Below the pieces are notes generated by a model. That model searched no databases, was not told where the DNA came from, and worked only from the letters and a program-made list of their open reading frames with translations. A stretch of DNA of 64,000 nucleotides, from assembly GCA_029945375.1 (NCBI GenBank), contig CM057058.1, forward strand, positions 248,001 to 312,000, in the 5' to 3' direction. The position numbers were made by a program, and so were the translations under genes. This document shows, piece by piece, positions 10,341-22,629 of the stretch (positions are counted from its first letter, which is position 1; each line of letters starts with the position of its first letter). This stretch comes from Agaricus subrufescens (Eukaryota; Basidiomycota; Agaricomycetes; Agaricales; Agaricaceae).

Positions 10341-12420
10341 GTCAGTGAGTATGGCAAGTGAATTCACGTTTGAATAGAAGTTTCTGGACATTTGAAGGTG
10401 TCTACGTATCCTGTGAACAGCAGGATCACTCAATCTCACCTCCTTTCCAACTATGCGGCCTCCATACGGTACGCTACTTGCTCCCGTCTCATGTCTCATC
10501 CGATTCTGACTATTCAGGTTGCCAAGTCAGCTTGTGATCTTGTTCCATTCATTATATCACTCACATGGTCCGAGTTATTATCAACATTCTTCAAATCCCC
10601 TTCATCAAATCTATCGTCTTTTTAAACGGGTCCTGTGCATCTCGTGAACAGCTCTAAGAAGTACAGCGAATCAAGATTTGCACTTACACTCCTCAATACA
10701 CTGCTAACCTCTTGAACGTGACAAGGCCAATCAAAGCTCATGCCTTCTGGGATTATTGCACTGGCGGATGTTCTTTCAAGCCCCACAATATTCGGCCCAG
10801 TCTATACGCACCCCACTCTCCCTGTTCGCTCACACTCCATCGGCTCTACTACGCCGAAGGGGTCTCCGGCATTTTTGGACTGTATCAAGAACCACCCAAA
10901 CTTTGGAGAGTTGATATAGTGGGTGAGTTTGTTGGTGATGATGACTCTGATGGGGAAATCATTACAGTTTCGTTTATCGTCTTCTTGCAAATCATCGGTG
11001 ACTGATCATGGCTGTGATGAAACTAGTACCAGGTACGCGTGACTTGCGAGATATGAATGAAGGGGTGATTGGTATTGGGAGAGGTCGGGTACCCTGTTTA
11101 CAATGGGCAAGGTACCTGAGGATGTTGGGGGCGATAAGCAGCAAGTCGGGAGGAACTTGATGAGAAGAGGGCAAACCTGGGTTGTACTGGTGTCCTTTTC
11201 GAGTCTGTTACCATCTTCATCAGGTCAGAACAATGTTTCGTGGCATTTTGTGGGAATTATTTATTATTGTGTGTCAGACGTTGGAAGTGCAAATTCGGGC
11301 CCGTCGGTTAGAAGCGATGGTTATGCATCTTGTTGTGAGCATGACGATCAGAGACTTTACCGTCACTGAGTACTGGTGTCATGATACATTCCCATTGATT
11401 TTAGTCAACAGTGGGAGTTCCATGATCTAAGCTCGCAATATACTAGTTCTCAAGGAAAAACTTTGTAATAGAAACTCTTCAAGCCCAACAGACCAAATAG
11501 CGTGCATTGTGACTATTTTCAGTCGCCTGGCTAGCTAACTCCAGGGTCAATCTACTTTATGGTGGGAATGGATTTCCGCGGAGTATGATCGCAGTTGCAA
11601 CTTTCCAGGGACGCAACTTCCAAGATGCGAGATGAGCTGTTTACGCCTCCTTTGAGCACCACCGTCCCACGCTGGCACAGACAATCATCAAAAATTCCCG
11701 TTTTTAACATGTTATCACTGCGAAGGAAGTTGCACACCAGTTGTTCGCACTCAGTGTTTCTCCTGATCAGATTCTTTAACACCCTGATGAAACACTGTCA
11801 GCAATTCCACAAAGTGACTCCGCTTCAATCACAGCTTCAATACGACAAATGACGAAAACTTCGGGCATAATGGACACTCCCGGCCTACATTGATTTTTCT
11901 ATCGACAGACTGGAGTACCCTCATCATCATCAACACAAAATAGTAGGCTACTTGATCGGTTCTGTCAATTATCTGTATGGACAGTTTGTTGCAGCTGAGT
12001 GCCGGGAGCAATTTGATATAATCAGTGCTGTCACTCCAACACCTACGAAGCTACTGATTCCCCTGGAAAGAGAACACGCTTTTTTTTAGACATGTTCGTC
12101 AGCTGCCCTTGCCGAATAAAACATCCTCGCGAGTTGTGTCGTCTTCCAAAGTGCAGGTTTTGAAAGTGCGGTCTAGTCACTGCCTGCGTATGCTTGAGGT
12201 CTCAATACTATGCATGACCTTTGAACTTCCCGAGTTCAGTGACACTGTAGTGTTACACCCTGATACTAGTAAAATTTGAAACCTGATGTATCTCATGATG
12301 CGCATTTATAGATAGGTATTATGCTTCTAATATCATTTCAATATCATTTCATCACATCAATACCGAGCAAGAGCGCAACTTTTTATATGGAAGTCCCTCA
12401 GAAGGTAATCCACACCCCTC
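10330..12420. repeat. Segmental repeat, copy A (upstream of array gene 1)
   Basis: This stretch of about 2.1 kb is repeated at 14225-16270. Matching landmarks are: CAGGTTGCCAAGTCAGCTTG near 10517 versus 14412; the block around 10680-10990 versus 14570-14900; the block 11100-11440 versus 15000-15370; and 11540-12020 versus 15430-15920. Both strands hold short open frames that match between copies but are broken by stops, for example minus-strand 11829-12011 versus 15676-15903 (both start MLPAL.CN.LSI..IDRTDQ) and 11552-11782 versus 15386-15679. It looks like a decayed gene or element that was duplicated together with the adjoining membrane-protein gene. I cannot name the ancestral protein. Confidence 0.7.
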
Positions 12421-12429
12421 CTATTTTAC

Positions 12430-12435
12430 TATAAA
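12430..12435 (+). promoter_or_regulatory. TATA box of array gene 1
   Basis: TATAAA, 45 bp before the ATG at 12480. The same box stands at nearly the same place before all four array genes, preceded about 30 bp upstream by a shared AAGGTAATCC-like motif. Confidence 0.7.
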
Positions 12436-12479
12436 TGTGGTGCCCCTTAGTTACAAACTTGTACAACAAACCCATTAGT

Positions 12480-14105
12480 ATGACATCCCTCAATACAACC
12501 CTCTCGATGGCCGAGGAACTTTTTAAAAAAGGAGTTCAGCCAGCTAGAAATTTTGCTGTACGACCCGTTCTATACCACTCTCCTGTAATTCTTTTTTCAG
12601 TACCACTCACGAGGCTGGTTTTTTAGTATGCCAACAGTAGGCCCTCAGTTACGCCGCAAAGCTAGAGGCATGCCTAACTTACGTTTGAACATCAGCGGCT
12701 GGCTTGACAATTATAGTCTGTACTTCTAATTATCTAGCGAACCTATCTGACTGTAGATTGACTATCCTCTAGTGTTTTGATTGGCTTCTGAATATTGACC
12801 CCGAAATTAAGCTTGTCTGGAAAGCCAAAGGCATGACAATGAAAGTCATATACCTGATTACACGTTATGTGCCTATTGTATACAGTATCGGATTTCTGCT
12901 TTGTAAGTCATGTTCAGTAGTGTGGTATTGGAAAGGTTCTGATACTTAATTTTAGATGGTGTTGGCAAGAACACTAATTTGGAATGTACTATCCTGGACT
13001 ATTTCAGCGGAAGTACGCTATCAATTTGTGTTGAATACTACTATTGTCTGACTCTTGTTAGCATTGTTCATGATCACTACTCTTAGCGCTGATGGTGAGT
13101 ATGAGACTCTAATAACTTATGTCCCGCGTGTACCCTGATAGGTGATATCAGTAATCCTATCAATTCGAACGTGGGCTGTCTGGGCCAAAGGAAAGTATAT
13201 AACATATCTTTTGATTGGACTGTATACCGTGGCATTCTTCCTTAGTGTTGGGTTCTTTGCGACGTCTCTCGCCTATACGCACAGTAAGTCTCATTTAGTG
13301 TGGGTATTTTGTACAAGAACTTCAATTACTCTTCTTTTAGACTTTGCCTTTCCCAGGCCTTTGCATGGATGCTACTCGAAATTTGATAGCGTATATCTAC
13401 CCGCTACGTTTGTAGTTCATACTGTCTTTGATACAGGTGAATCTATGCAGCAGTTCTACAAGTTCTTAGAATGTTTCTAATCATGATGGTAGCTGTTCTT
13501 GCCTTGATGCTGATTCGGGGGGCCTCGCTATGTGAGTGCAATCAAGACTGCTAGAATGAATAAATTATTAATTCATTGCAAACAGATTGGTGGGGGAAAG
13601 ATTCAGCACTCTTTCAAACAATCTATAGTGATGGTCGGTACCTTGTTGTTCAGCATTCATCGCCATGTTTACATGACTACATGAAGGGATAAGCTTCTAT
13701 GTATATAACGCTAGTAAACCACTCTTCGTTACCTGTGTTATACAGCAGTCATAGCGCTAACATTCCCCGCTCCCAATCTAACAGCTCTCTCCATAGCAAA
13801 CGCTGCCCTGTTGTTTAGCAAGGTAGACTTGTTCTATCAGAACGTCTGACCTCAGCACTGAGATACATCTATTTACAGAGCGACAACCTCTTACTTCTCT
13901 TTACGTAAGTGGAAACAGTGTAGAGCATCCCGAATACCGACTTCATCACCGAAGGCTTGAAGGAGCTATCAGCCCTGTTCTGGCCTGCAGAGTGGTATTA
14001 CACATACGAAAAAGATATGCTGAGTTGAAAACAAGAGTGTTACCTACAACCAGGAGTGGTCGAGTAAAAACTACACACATTTCGGAGAGAAGTATTATAG
14101 AATGA
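12480..14105 (+). CDS. DUF6533-type multi-span membrane protein, array gene 1
   Basis: First of four tandem paralogues. Exon 1 encodes SMAEELFKKGVQPARNFA. It is followed by a 10-nt exon (TATGCCAACA), a 20-nt exon ending ACAATTATA, and a long exon with FDWLLNIDPEIKLVWKAKG and YLITRYVPIVYSIGFLL. Later exons give LFMITTLSAD, then the family signature VILSIRTWAVWAKGK with spans TYLLIGLYTVAFFLSVGFF, then FAFPRPLHGCY..FVVHTVFD, AVLALMLIRGASL and WWGKDSALFQTIYSDG. The last exon gives EGAISPVLACRVVLHIRKRY and a Ser/Arg-rich tail ending SIIE, stop 14103-14105. This suggests about six or seven membrane spans. All exons I could place are open and in phase. Function is unknown; a plasma or internal membrane location is inferred only from hydrophobicity. 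Confidence 0.75.
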
Positions 14106-14224
14106 GCGTAATGATTGTTAGTTCCATGCAATTTAATGATGTAACCGGAACTCAGCCAGGCCGTAGAGCATGAAGCGCAAACAATGGTGGAACAGTAGAG
14201 CAAAGCTTTCGAACTAATAGACCA

Positions 14225-16270
14225 AGAGTATTGCTTATGAGTACGGCAAGTGAATCTATGTTTGGATAGTTTTCCGAACCGTTGAAAAGGTGTCTACAAA
14301 TCCTATGGACAGTAGGATCACTCAATCTCATCTCCGTTCCAACTGTCTGGCCTCCATATGGTATGTTACTTGATCCTGTCTCATGTCTCCATCTAATTCT
14401 AGTATGCATTCAGGTTGCCAAATCAGCTTGTGATCTTTTTCCGTTCGCTATACTACCTGCATTGTCTGAGTCGCTGTCAACATTCTCCAAATCCCCTTCA
14501 TCGAATTTGTTTTCGAACGAGTCCCACAAATCTCGTGAACGGCCCTAAGAAATACGACAGATCAAGATTTGCACGTACACTCCTCAATACATTTCTAACC
14601 TATTACGCACGCGCCGCATATCCAGAGTGCGACAAGGTCAATCGAAGTTCACGCCTTCTGGCGCGGTTGCACTGGATGTTCTTTCAAGCACCACGATATC
14701 CGGCCCGGTCTATACACACCTCACTTCCCCTGTTCGTTCACACTTCATCGGTTCTACTACGTTTAAGGGGTCTCTGGTCAAAATGTGGAGAGTATTCGGA
14801 ATCACCCAAATTTTGGAGAATTGATATAGTGTGATGATGACCCCAATGGAAGGATCATTGATACAGTTTCACTTATCATCTTGCAAATCCTCGAATACCA
14901 ACCGATCATGGGTGTGATGGGACTACCGATCTGCAGTATGCTTGACTTTCGAGATATGGATGAAGGAGTGGTTGGTATTAAGAGAGGTCGTGTACCGTAT
15001 CTGCAATGGGGCTGGGCACCTGAGGATGTTGGTGGTGATAAGAGGCGGTTTGGGAGGAACTTGATGAGAAGAGGGAAAGCCTAAGTTGTACTGGTGTAAT
15101 TTTCGAGTCTGTTACCGTCTTCATCGGGTCAAGAACAATATTTCGTGAAATTTTGTGTGGGAATGATTTATTATTGTGTGTTGGACGTTGGAAGCACGGA
15201 TTTGGGCTCGTCGGTCAGAAGCCGATTGGTATGTATCTTGTCGTGAGCATGACGATGAGAGACTTTGCCGTCACTGAGTACTGATGTCGCGATACAAGTT
15301 TGTCCCATTCCGATTTGATCTTAGTCAACAGTGGGAGTTTCACAATCTAACCTCACGGTACACCAATTCTTGGGGAAAAACTGCTTCAATTCCAACAGAC
15401 CGAATAACGCGCATGGTGGCTATTCTCAGTTGCCTGGCTAGCTAGCTCTAAGGCCGATATACTTACAGTGATGGAGATAAATTCGCGTGCGGTATGATCG
15501 CGGTTGCCATTTTTCAGGCACGTAATTTCCAAGACTACAGGTGAGCCGTCCACACATCCTTTGAGCGCCACCATCCCACGCAGGCATGGGCAATCATCAA
15601 ACTTTTCCAGTTTCAGAAGATCATCACGGAAGCGGTTGTACATCATGAATTGTTCGCACTCAGCGCTTCTCCTGATCACAAAACACTGTCAGCGGTTCTA
15701 CGAAGTGCCTCCGCTTCAATCTCAGCTTCAATACCACAAGTTGACGAACAATTCGGGCACAATGGAAACTCCTGGCCTACTTTGATCTTTCTATCGGCAG
15801 ACTGGAGTACCCTTGTCGTCCTCAGCACAGAATAGCTGCCTGCTTGATCGGTTCTGTCAATTGTCCGTATGGACAGCCTGTTGCAGTTGAGTGCCGGGAG
15901 CAATTTGATATAATCAGCGCTGTCATTTCAACGCTCACAAAGTTGTTGATTCCCCTGGAAAGAGAAACGCGTTTTTTTATAGACGTGTTTGTCAGTTGCC
16001 CTTGACGAGTTAAACATCCCGGTTAGTTTTGTCATCTTCCAAAGCGCGGGTTTTGGCGCTGATCTGGTCACTGTTTGCATATGCTCGAGTCCAATGGCAC
16101 TGCAGCATTGCACGCTGAGGCTGTATGGATCAACTAGTGAAACAATCATGTGTCTCAAGGACGCTGATACGTAGTTATAGATAAGTAGTATGCTTCTGAT
16201 ATCATTTCATCACATCAATAGCAAGAACGACTTCGGACATCGAAGACTCCCAAAAGGTAATTCATGTTCC
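14225..16270. repeat. Segmental repeat, copy B (upstream of array gene 2)
   Basis: Second copy of the segment at 10330-12420. It keeps the landmarks listed there in the same order and orientation, with many substitutions and small indels. Minus-strand frames at 15676-15903 (with CPLCPNC) and 15386-15679 (ECEQFM...FDDCPCLRG) are the longest matching frames. The pair of copies plus the genes that follow them gives a repeat unit of roughly 3.9 kb. The oxygenase block next to copy A is not repeated here. Confidence 0.7.
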
Positions 16271-16281
16271 TCTCGTTTCTC

Positions 16282-16287
16282 TATAAA
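16282..16287 (+). promoter_or_regulatory. TATA box of array gene 2
   Basis: TATAAA, 47 bp before the ATG at 16334, with the shared AAGGTAATTCAT motif near 16255. Confidence 0.7.
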
Positions 16288-16333
16288 TGAGGTTCTCCAA
16301 ACTAACTAAAATTGTTTCGAGAAATTGATCACT

Positions 16334-17932
16334 ATGACTGTCAATGCTACAGCCGTCTCAATGGCGGAAGAACTTGTGGGAGCAGTCCAAGCATCTAGGA
16401 ATTTTATTGTACGTCTCTTTCTAAGACTATCTTCCGTGAGCCTTTTCATTGCCACTCACGAGTTTGACCATGCAGTATGTTGGCAGTAGGTTGCATAATA
16501 CAGAAAGTCAGAGGAATTTCTAACCTCCGTTTGAATTGCAGTGGCTGGCCTCACAATTATAGTCTGTACATGCGACAATCTGACGGGCGTACTCAAATTC
16601 AATTTAAAAATCCTACCAGTGTCTCGATTGGCTACTAAACTTTGAATCCGAAATCGATCTGATCTGGAATGCCGATGGAATGACAATGAAAGTGGTGTAT
16701 TTACTTGCACGTTATGTGCCCATTGCGTACGGTATTGCAATTCAGTTTTGTAAGTCTTACTCAGTATATCGAGTTTTGAAAGGGTCGTAATACTCCATTT
16801 CAGACTCCTTTGGCCAGTATACAGTTTCACAATGCACACTTTCGTACGAAATCAACGGAAGTACGCTACCATATCGTGTCATTCTTCAGTATTTTCTAAC
16901 GCTAATTAGTATTGTTCTTGATCATACAACTCTGCGCTGATTGTGAGTGTGAGATATTCATACCAGATGTACCTCGTGCGTTCTGATACGCAATATTAGT
17001 GGTCCTGATGATTCGAACGTGGGCCGTCTGGGCCAAAGGAAAGCACATAACGTATTTTTTATTTGGATCGTATGCCATAACAGCAGTCCTGGCTGTTGGG
17101 CTGTATTCAACATCCCTAAAGTTTACGCACAGTGAGTCTAATTTAGTGCGGATGTTTGGCCAATAATTTTGATTTCCCTTCTTTTAGACTTTCCCTTTCC
17201 CAAGCCCGTGTCTGGATGCTACCCGAAATTTGATAGTTTATATCTACCCGCTGCATTTGTAGTTCATACTATCTTTGATACGGGTAAGTTTATGCGGTCC
17301 TGCGAATTCTTTGAGTTTTTTTAATCATGATGATAGTCGTTCTTGTTCTGATGCTGATTCGGGGGGTATCACTCTGTGAGTGTGATTACGACTGCCAGAA
17401 GAAGCAATTATCAATGTGTCTTAAACAGACTGGTGGGGAAAAGATTCGGTTCTCTTCCGAACGATCTATAGTGATGGTTAGTACCTCGTTGCTCAGGGTT
17501 GTCACCATGCTTACAAGACTACACGAAGGGATAAGCTTCTATGTATACAGCGCGGGTAAATCAATATCTGTTATCTCCGTCATGAAGCTCACCCTCTTGA
17601 CTCTCCAATCCTCTCAGTTCTCTCTGTTGCAAATGTTATCTTTTTGTTTGGCAGGGTACGCACATTTTTTGACATTTCTTGGCCTCACCACTGAGATACA
17701 TCTCGCAGAGCAACAACAGTGTATTATTCTTATTGTAAGTGCAAAACACTGTTGATCGTCCAGATACTAACTTCCGTTCCGAAGGATCGTAGGAGCGGTC
17801 AACCCCGTTCTGGCCTGCAGGGTTGTATTACACATACGAAGAAAATATGCTGAGCTGGAAATCAACATGTTATCGACGAACAACAGTGGCCGTATGGTCG
17901 CTACATACGGTCAGAGAAGTGCTATCGAATGA
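16334..17932 (+). CDS. DUF6533-type multi-span membrane protein, array gene 2
   Basis: Same architecture as gene 1. Exon 1 encodes MTVNATAVSMAEELVG..., then a 10-nt exon (TATGTTGGCA), a 20-nt exon ending ACAATTATA, then DWLLNFESEIDLIWNADG and VVYLLARYVPIAYGIAIQF. The signature exon reads VVLMIRTWAVWAKGKHIT. Then come FPFPKPVSGCY..FVVHTIFD, VVLVLMLIRGVSL and IYSDG. The last exon gives GAVNPVLACRVVLHIRRKYA and a tail ending RSAIE, stop 17930-17932. The short exon before IYSDG and the small exons around 17500-17720 are approximate. Stops occur in some frames, but a spliced open model is possible, so I call it a gene rather than a pseudogene. Confidence 0.7.
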
Positions 17933-18774
17933 ACATAACGACGTAGTATGAGAATCCTATCAGAACTTACATTGAGATTTCTCAATTTAATGAGGTGTAT
18001 AGTCAGATGGGAACACCAAGGCGGATAACTTGCCACAAGGGTCTCAATTTTTTGATATATTGTAAAAGTCGTAGTAATTAGTCACAAGCGAAGATTGATG
18101 CTCGATGAAAGACCCCTTAAATTCGTCCAAGTCTCGCTGCTACTGCTGGTTTATTCGTAGATGGAGCTGACACAATGAAATCCATACAAAGTCATCTGTT
18201 TTTGTGATAAAAAAAACATCAACATACAACTTTCAGGGGAGCACAGAGGTCTGACCGAGGCCGTCTCTCATGTTTTGAATTTAGCATCGTGTTTATATTT
18301 CGTGATGGCATCAATTTTTTTGTTTTCTTCTCCTCTTGCTATTTGTACCAGGTGAGGATCAAGCTCGTTCCCCTCCAGATGTACCCCTTTATCTCAAGGC
18401 AACAGGATGACCCATGCTGTAACGGCCTAGGTATAAGCGAGGACTATTCCTGACGTCAGGCAAACCACGATCACTAGTACCGACCCATCTCCCTATTTTC
18501 CCTATTGGTAGCAGACGTCAACTCATTACAATAAACCATTATTTACCACCAAACAAAGGCGTATGAAGTGGGGAAAATGCTTACAACCCCACGTCTGGTG
18601 AGTTCCGGTCTCAAAATCCTGTTGTAGTCATCGAATCTGACGACAATGAAGATGCGCAGTCTGTCCCTTCAGACGAGCCTCTATGATTCTGACGTTGAAG
18701 TGCTTGCTCGTGCACTATTACGACTACACAAGTATTGTGCGTGGTCGCCAAGTATGTCATTGTATGTGACGAGG

Positions 18775-19010
18775 CGGTCATCGACTTCGAAATTGAGAAC
18801 GGCTATGCAGGTAAGAAGACAAAGACACACTTGGCGCGAGCCAACCGTTTTATCTACCCCGACCTTATCACCTGGGTTCCCATCAAATGATTCCCACTCT
18901 CAAACCTGATCATGCAGTTATTCTCGACAAACCTATCCAGACTATTCAGTCACTGCGAACGTTGCCAGATTCCACAAGGCAACTCCTTTTACATCTCTTC
19001 AATATCATTG
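18775..19010. repeat. Dispersed repeat fragment, copy 1 (uninterrupted)
   Basis: Matches 22630-22755 and 23103-23230. Shared landmarks include GGTAAGAAGACA, CTTGGCGCGA, CACTTGGGAGTTCCC-like sequence and GATCATGCAGTTATTCT. Here the sequence runs on without interruption through CCTGATCATG, which shows the empty insertion site of the 347-bp element present in copy 2. Confidence 0.7.
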
Positions 19011-19342
19011 ATCAACTAAAAATTTCAGGCGCAGTGCAGGCCTGCATCTTATTTTAACCTTTCCATGGACAGACCCAGGTACTATTTCATCAACAACACG
19101 GAGCGGCAGGCGACCGAGTAGGTTTCGTCAACTGTTCGTGTGAGCAAGTAGTTAAATCAGGAATCTCATCAATGTTACCACTTTGACGTCTACGAAATTA
19201 TTGATTCTACTCAATGTCTGAAAACCGAACTTAGCCTGATCAGGGCTGATCATGTCGTGTTCGCCAAATTTAGACTGACCAGGCATGATCGGTATTTTTT
19301 TATAGAGCTGTACTGAGCCAAATACACCTGGTGGTTGTTGTA

Positions 19343-19560
19343 GTGAAGCGCGGGGTTGGCTCGTCTCAAAAGCGTCTCAAAAGCCCGGACTTGACATGTC
19401 TGCCTCCGCGTGGGAGTGAACTAGGTAGGAGCCTGACCGAGCACTGGCAGCTGCAGCTACAATTAATCCCGCAGGTTCAAACTTCGCTCTGGGATGAAGC
19501 CCAGGGCTCAGGCCCGCTCATACCCCAAGCCAAGCCCTGAGCCCTCCCGGGCCGCTTCAC
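19343..19560. mobile_element. 218-bp nonautonomous inverted-repeat element, TA-flanked (candidate MITE)
   Basis: The ends are GTGAAGCG...CGCTTCAC, an 8-bp perfect terminal inverted repeat, and TA dinucleotides flank both ends, as expected for Tc1/mariner-type target duplication. The interior is markedly GC-rich compared with its flanks and contains an internal palindrome (AGGGCTCAGG...CCCTGAGCCCT). There is no coding capacity. The equivalent upstream flanks of array genes 1 and 2 lack this block. The short terminal repeat keeps confidence moderate. Confidence 0.55.
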
Positions 19561-19869
19561 TAGCTTCTTGTCGTTTTGTAGATTGCAGCTTTTGAAACTG
19601 TAGTCTGGTCAATGTTTACATATCTTCAAGGTCTCAATAATGTGACTTTGAACTTCTCAAGGCCTGTAACACTGCGGTGTTGTTACCTGATGCAGATAGG
19701 TACAGATTCGACTACTGAAGCTCATCACGTAATATTCTGATAACAAACGCGGTGGTATGTATAGGTGGTATCCTTCTCATACCATTCCATCAGATAACAA
19801 CGCAGAGCAAGTGAGCTACTTTTTATATCGAACAACCTCCAAAGGTAACTCTAGATCATCTAACTTCAC

Positions 19870-19875
19870 TATAAA
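19870..19875 (+). promoter_or_regulatory. TATA box of array gene 3
   Basis: TATAAA, 40 bp before the ATG at 19915, with the shared motif AAAGGTAACTC near 19850. Confidence 0.65.
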
Positions 19876-19914
19876 TGCAATTCTTCAGGTTGCAAACTGG
19901 GAAAATCTACTACT

Positions 19915-21527
19915 ATGACTGACCCTGCTACAAATCTCTCAATGGCCGAGGAACTCGTGAAAGGGGTTCAGGCATCTAAGAATTTCACTGTATGTCTCGT
20001 TCCGGACCTCCTCCAGTAGTCTCATTCAACACCACTCACAAAATTGACCTTATAGTATGTTGACAGTAAGTCGCATTATGTCGCAAATTAAGAAGCACGC
20101 CTGACCTATGTTTGAACTCTAGTGGCTAGCTTGACAATTATTGTCTGTACATGTGACTGTCTGGCAAACCTGTTCAAAACTGAATTAACCATTCCACCAG
20201 TATTTCGACTGGCTCCTGAACATCGACTCCGAAATCAAGCTCGTCTGGTTTACCAACGGAATCACGATGAAAGTGGTGTATCTACTTGTACGTTATATGC
20301 CCATGGTTTACAGCATCACATTTCCGCTTTGTAGGTCTTACTCCATATTGATTTTTTGAAATGGTTTAAATACCCTGTTTTAGATGCCACTAGCAAGTAT
20401 ACGGTTTCGGAATGCAGTATCCTGTTGACATTTAGTGGAGGTACGCTACCATATTGTGTCAGCTACTATCATTGTCCGACTCAGACTAGCCTTGTTAATG
20501 GTCATTGGTTTCTGCGTTAATTGTAAGTGTGAGATCCTGATAGCAGATATGTCCCATGTGTCCTGATAGGCAAGTTCAGTGGTCCTAACAATTCGAACGT
20601 GGGCGGTTTGGGCCAAAGGAAAGTATATAACTTATTTCTTATTTGGACTGTATGCAATGGCGGTATTCACGACCACCGGGCTGTGTGTGGCATCACTAAA
20701 GTATACGCAACGCAAGTCTTATTTAGCATGGGGCTTTCGTACAAGAATTTAGATTCCTCTTCTTTTAGACTTTGCTTGGCCCAGCCCTTTACACGGATGC
20801 TACCAGAGATACAATAGCATACATCTACCAGCTGCATTTGTAGTTCATGGTCTCTTTGATACAGGTCAGTCTAGTGAGTAATTTCAATTCTTGGAATGTT
20901 TCTAATCATGATGGTAGCCATTCTTGTCTTAATGCTTATTTGGGGGATATCATCCTGTGAGGGCATAAGGATTGTCAGGATCAAAGATAATGAATGTGTT
21001 CCAAACAGATCGGTGGGGCAAAGATTCCAGTCTCTTTCAAACAATATATAGCGATGGTTGGTACTTTTTACGTCAGCGTCTCCCCATGCTTACACTTGAC
21101 TCCACGAAGGGATAAGCTTTTATGTATATAACGCTGGTAAACCATTGCTAGTTATCTATCTTATAAACCAGTCATAACACTGACCTTCCTGACTCTCCAA
21201 ATCTCACAGCCATCACCATTGCGAATGCTACCCTGATGTTTGGCAATGTAGGCATATTCTATGACACGTTTTGACCTCATTACTGAGATACATTGTTTGC
21301 AGAGCGACAACAGCACATTAATGCTAATGTAGGTGAAAATACTGTAGACTGTCTCCAATACCAACTTTCGTCCCTGAAGGATGGAAGGAGCACTCGGCCC
21401 TATTCTGGCTTGCAGAGTAGTATTACACATACGAAGAAAACATGCTGAGCTGCAAGTTAACGCGTTACCTACGAACAAAGGTGAACATATGGGCGCCATA
21501 CATGGTCGGAGAAGTGTTATAGAATGA
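19915..21527 (+). CDS. DUF6533-type multi-span membrane protein, array gene 3
   Basis: Exon 1 encodes MTDPATNLSMAEELVKGVQA, then the 10-nt exon TATGTTGACA, a 20-nt exon ending ACAATTATT, then YFDWLLNIDSEIKLVWFTNG and VVYLLVRYMPMVYSITFPL. The signature exon (from about 20579) reads VVLTIRTWAVWAKGKYITYF, with a further span LYAMAVFTTTGLCVASL. It continues with FAWPSPLHGCY, VVHGLFDT, AILVLMLIWGISS and TIYSDG. The last exon encodes MEGALGPILACRVVLHIRRK and ends RRSVIE, stop 21525-21527. It is the most divergent of the four in the middle loop but keeps all landmarks. Confidence 0.72.
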
Positions 21528-22629
21528 ACGTAAAGATTGTGAGTAATTGTACAGTATGAGAATCCAATCAGAACTAACCAAGGTTGTATCTTGGTCGAGC
21601 GCAGAGTCAAACGAGGACACTGGTCAATCAACGTTACATTTGTATGCAGTCGAGAAAACATAAGAGGCTGGATAGCGCTCTTGTAAATATTCAATTCGTT
21701 TATATCGCATCATCCCTATTGCAAAGGGTGTACAGTGAGGGCCCAAACAAAGACTAAGTGTTGAGCAATTTGCTGGGAGCAAGTCCATGTATATGTTCAT
21801 GTCTGTACGACATACAATGAGCCAACCGGGAACAAACACTTTTTATTACATTTATTCTCCTGCGGGGGTTGAAGGGAAAACGAGTTCTTCAATAATGTGA
21901 GGTCGACAGAACGACCCGAGGCCTCAGAACCAGGAACAAGACAGCAAAGACTGAGCCGAGACAGCGAGGAGGCGAAGACAAAACTTCAGAACTAGAAAGA
22001 GAGGATCGAGACGACATTTCGAGGTTTTAAAGTAAGGACAGATGCTTGGGGCAATTGAACTGTGAGAAAGGAAGGGTGATTATTCGGTCGTTATCCTACT
22101 ATAGTGAGGCTCTTTATATACACATTTTCAGCATAGATAGTCGAGTGGCGAGGGCCACCAACGACGTAAAAAAAAATTAGAATGAAGTTCGTACCCGATA
22201 TCTAATTGAATAGAAAATTTTTTTCTCTCTTCATCCTCCTTCTCGAAGACAAGAGGATCATTGTCTCCTCGTTTTCCTAGCTGCCGAAAAGGACGGTCGA
22301 TATCCTTGTCATACGTTGGGGGGATGAGTCCGAGGGATAAGAGTAGCCGATTACTCTTGAATTGTCCCTGCGATGACTTGGTACTCGGAACTTAATGTTG
22401 TCTTGAGTGTCGGCCGCTTCCGCGAGAGTGCTGGCCAGGGAAAATCGAAAATGGCTTTTCCCGACGATGGTGGTTGAAGTAAGGAATGGTGATCGGCCGA
22501 ATCGGGCATAGCCTATTACTCATTTATCCCTATATACAGAGTGCATTGTACATCTCCTAATTTACTCTTAATTTTTAATTTCCACCGCAACACCTATACA
22601 GCTGCCGAGGAAAAGACAGTGGAAATCGA

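Larger units (their letters stand above)
17933..19869. other. Intergenic between array genes 2 and 3: decayed repeats
   Basis: About 1.9 kb with no intact gene. Near 18610-18690 a broken frame encodes VVVIESDDNEDAQSVPSDEP, an acidic stretch interrupted by a stop. From 18775 to 19010 the sequence repeats at 22630-22755 plus 23103-23230. Next come GATC-rich sequence (19225-19290) and a 218-bp inverted-repeat element (19343-19560). After that the upstream flank shared with the other array genes resumes (19575 onward matches 12140 and 16040). Confidence 0.55.

Noticed and set aside
21850..22540. Possible solo LTR
   Set aside because: No TG...CA ends, terminal repeats or target duplication could be found, so only an unexplained insert is noted.
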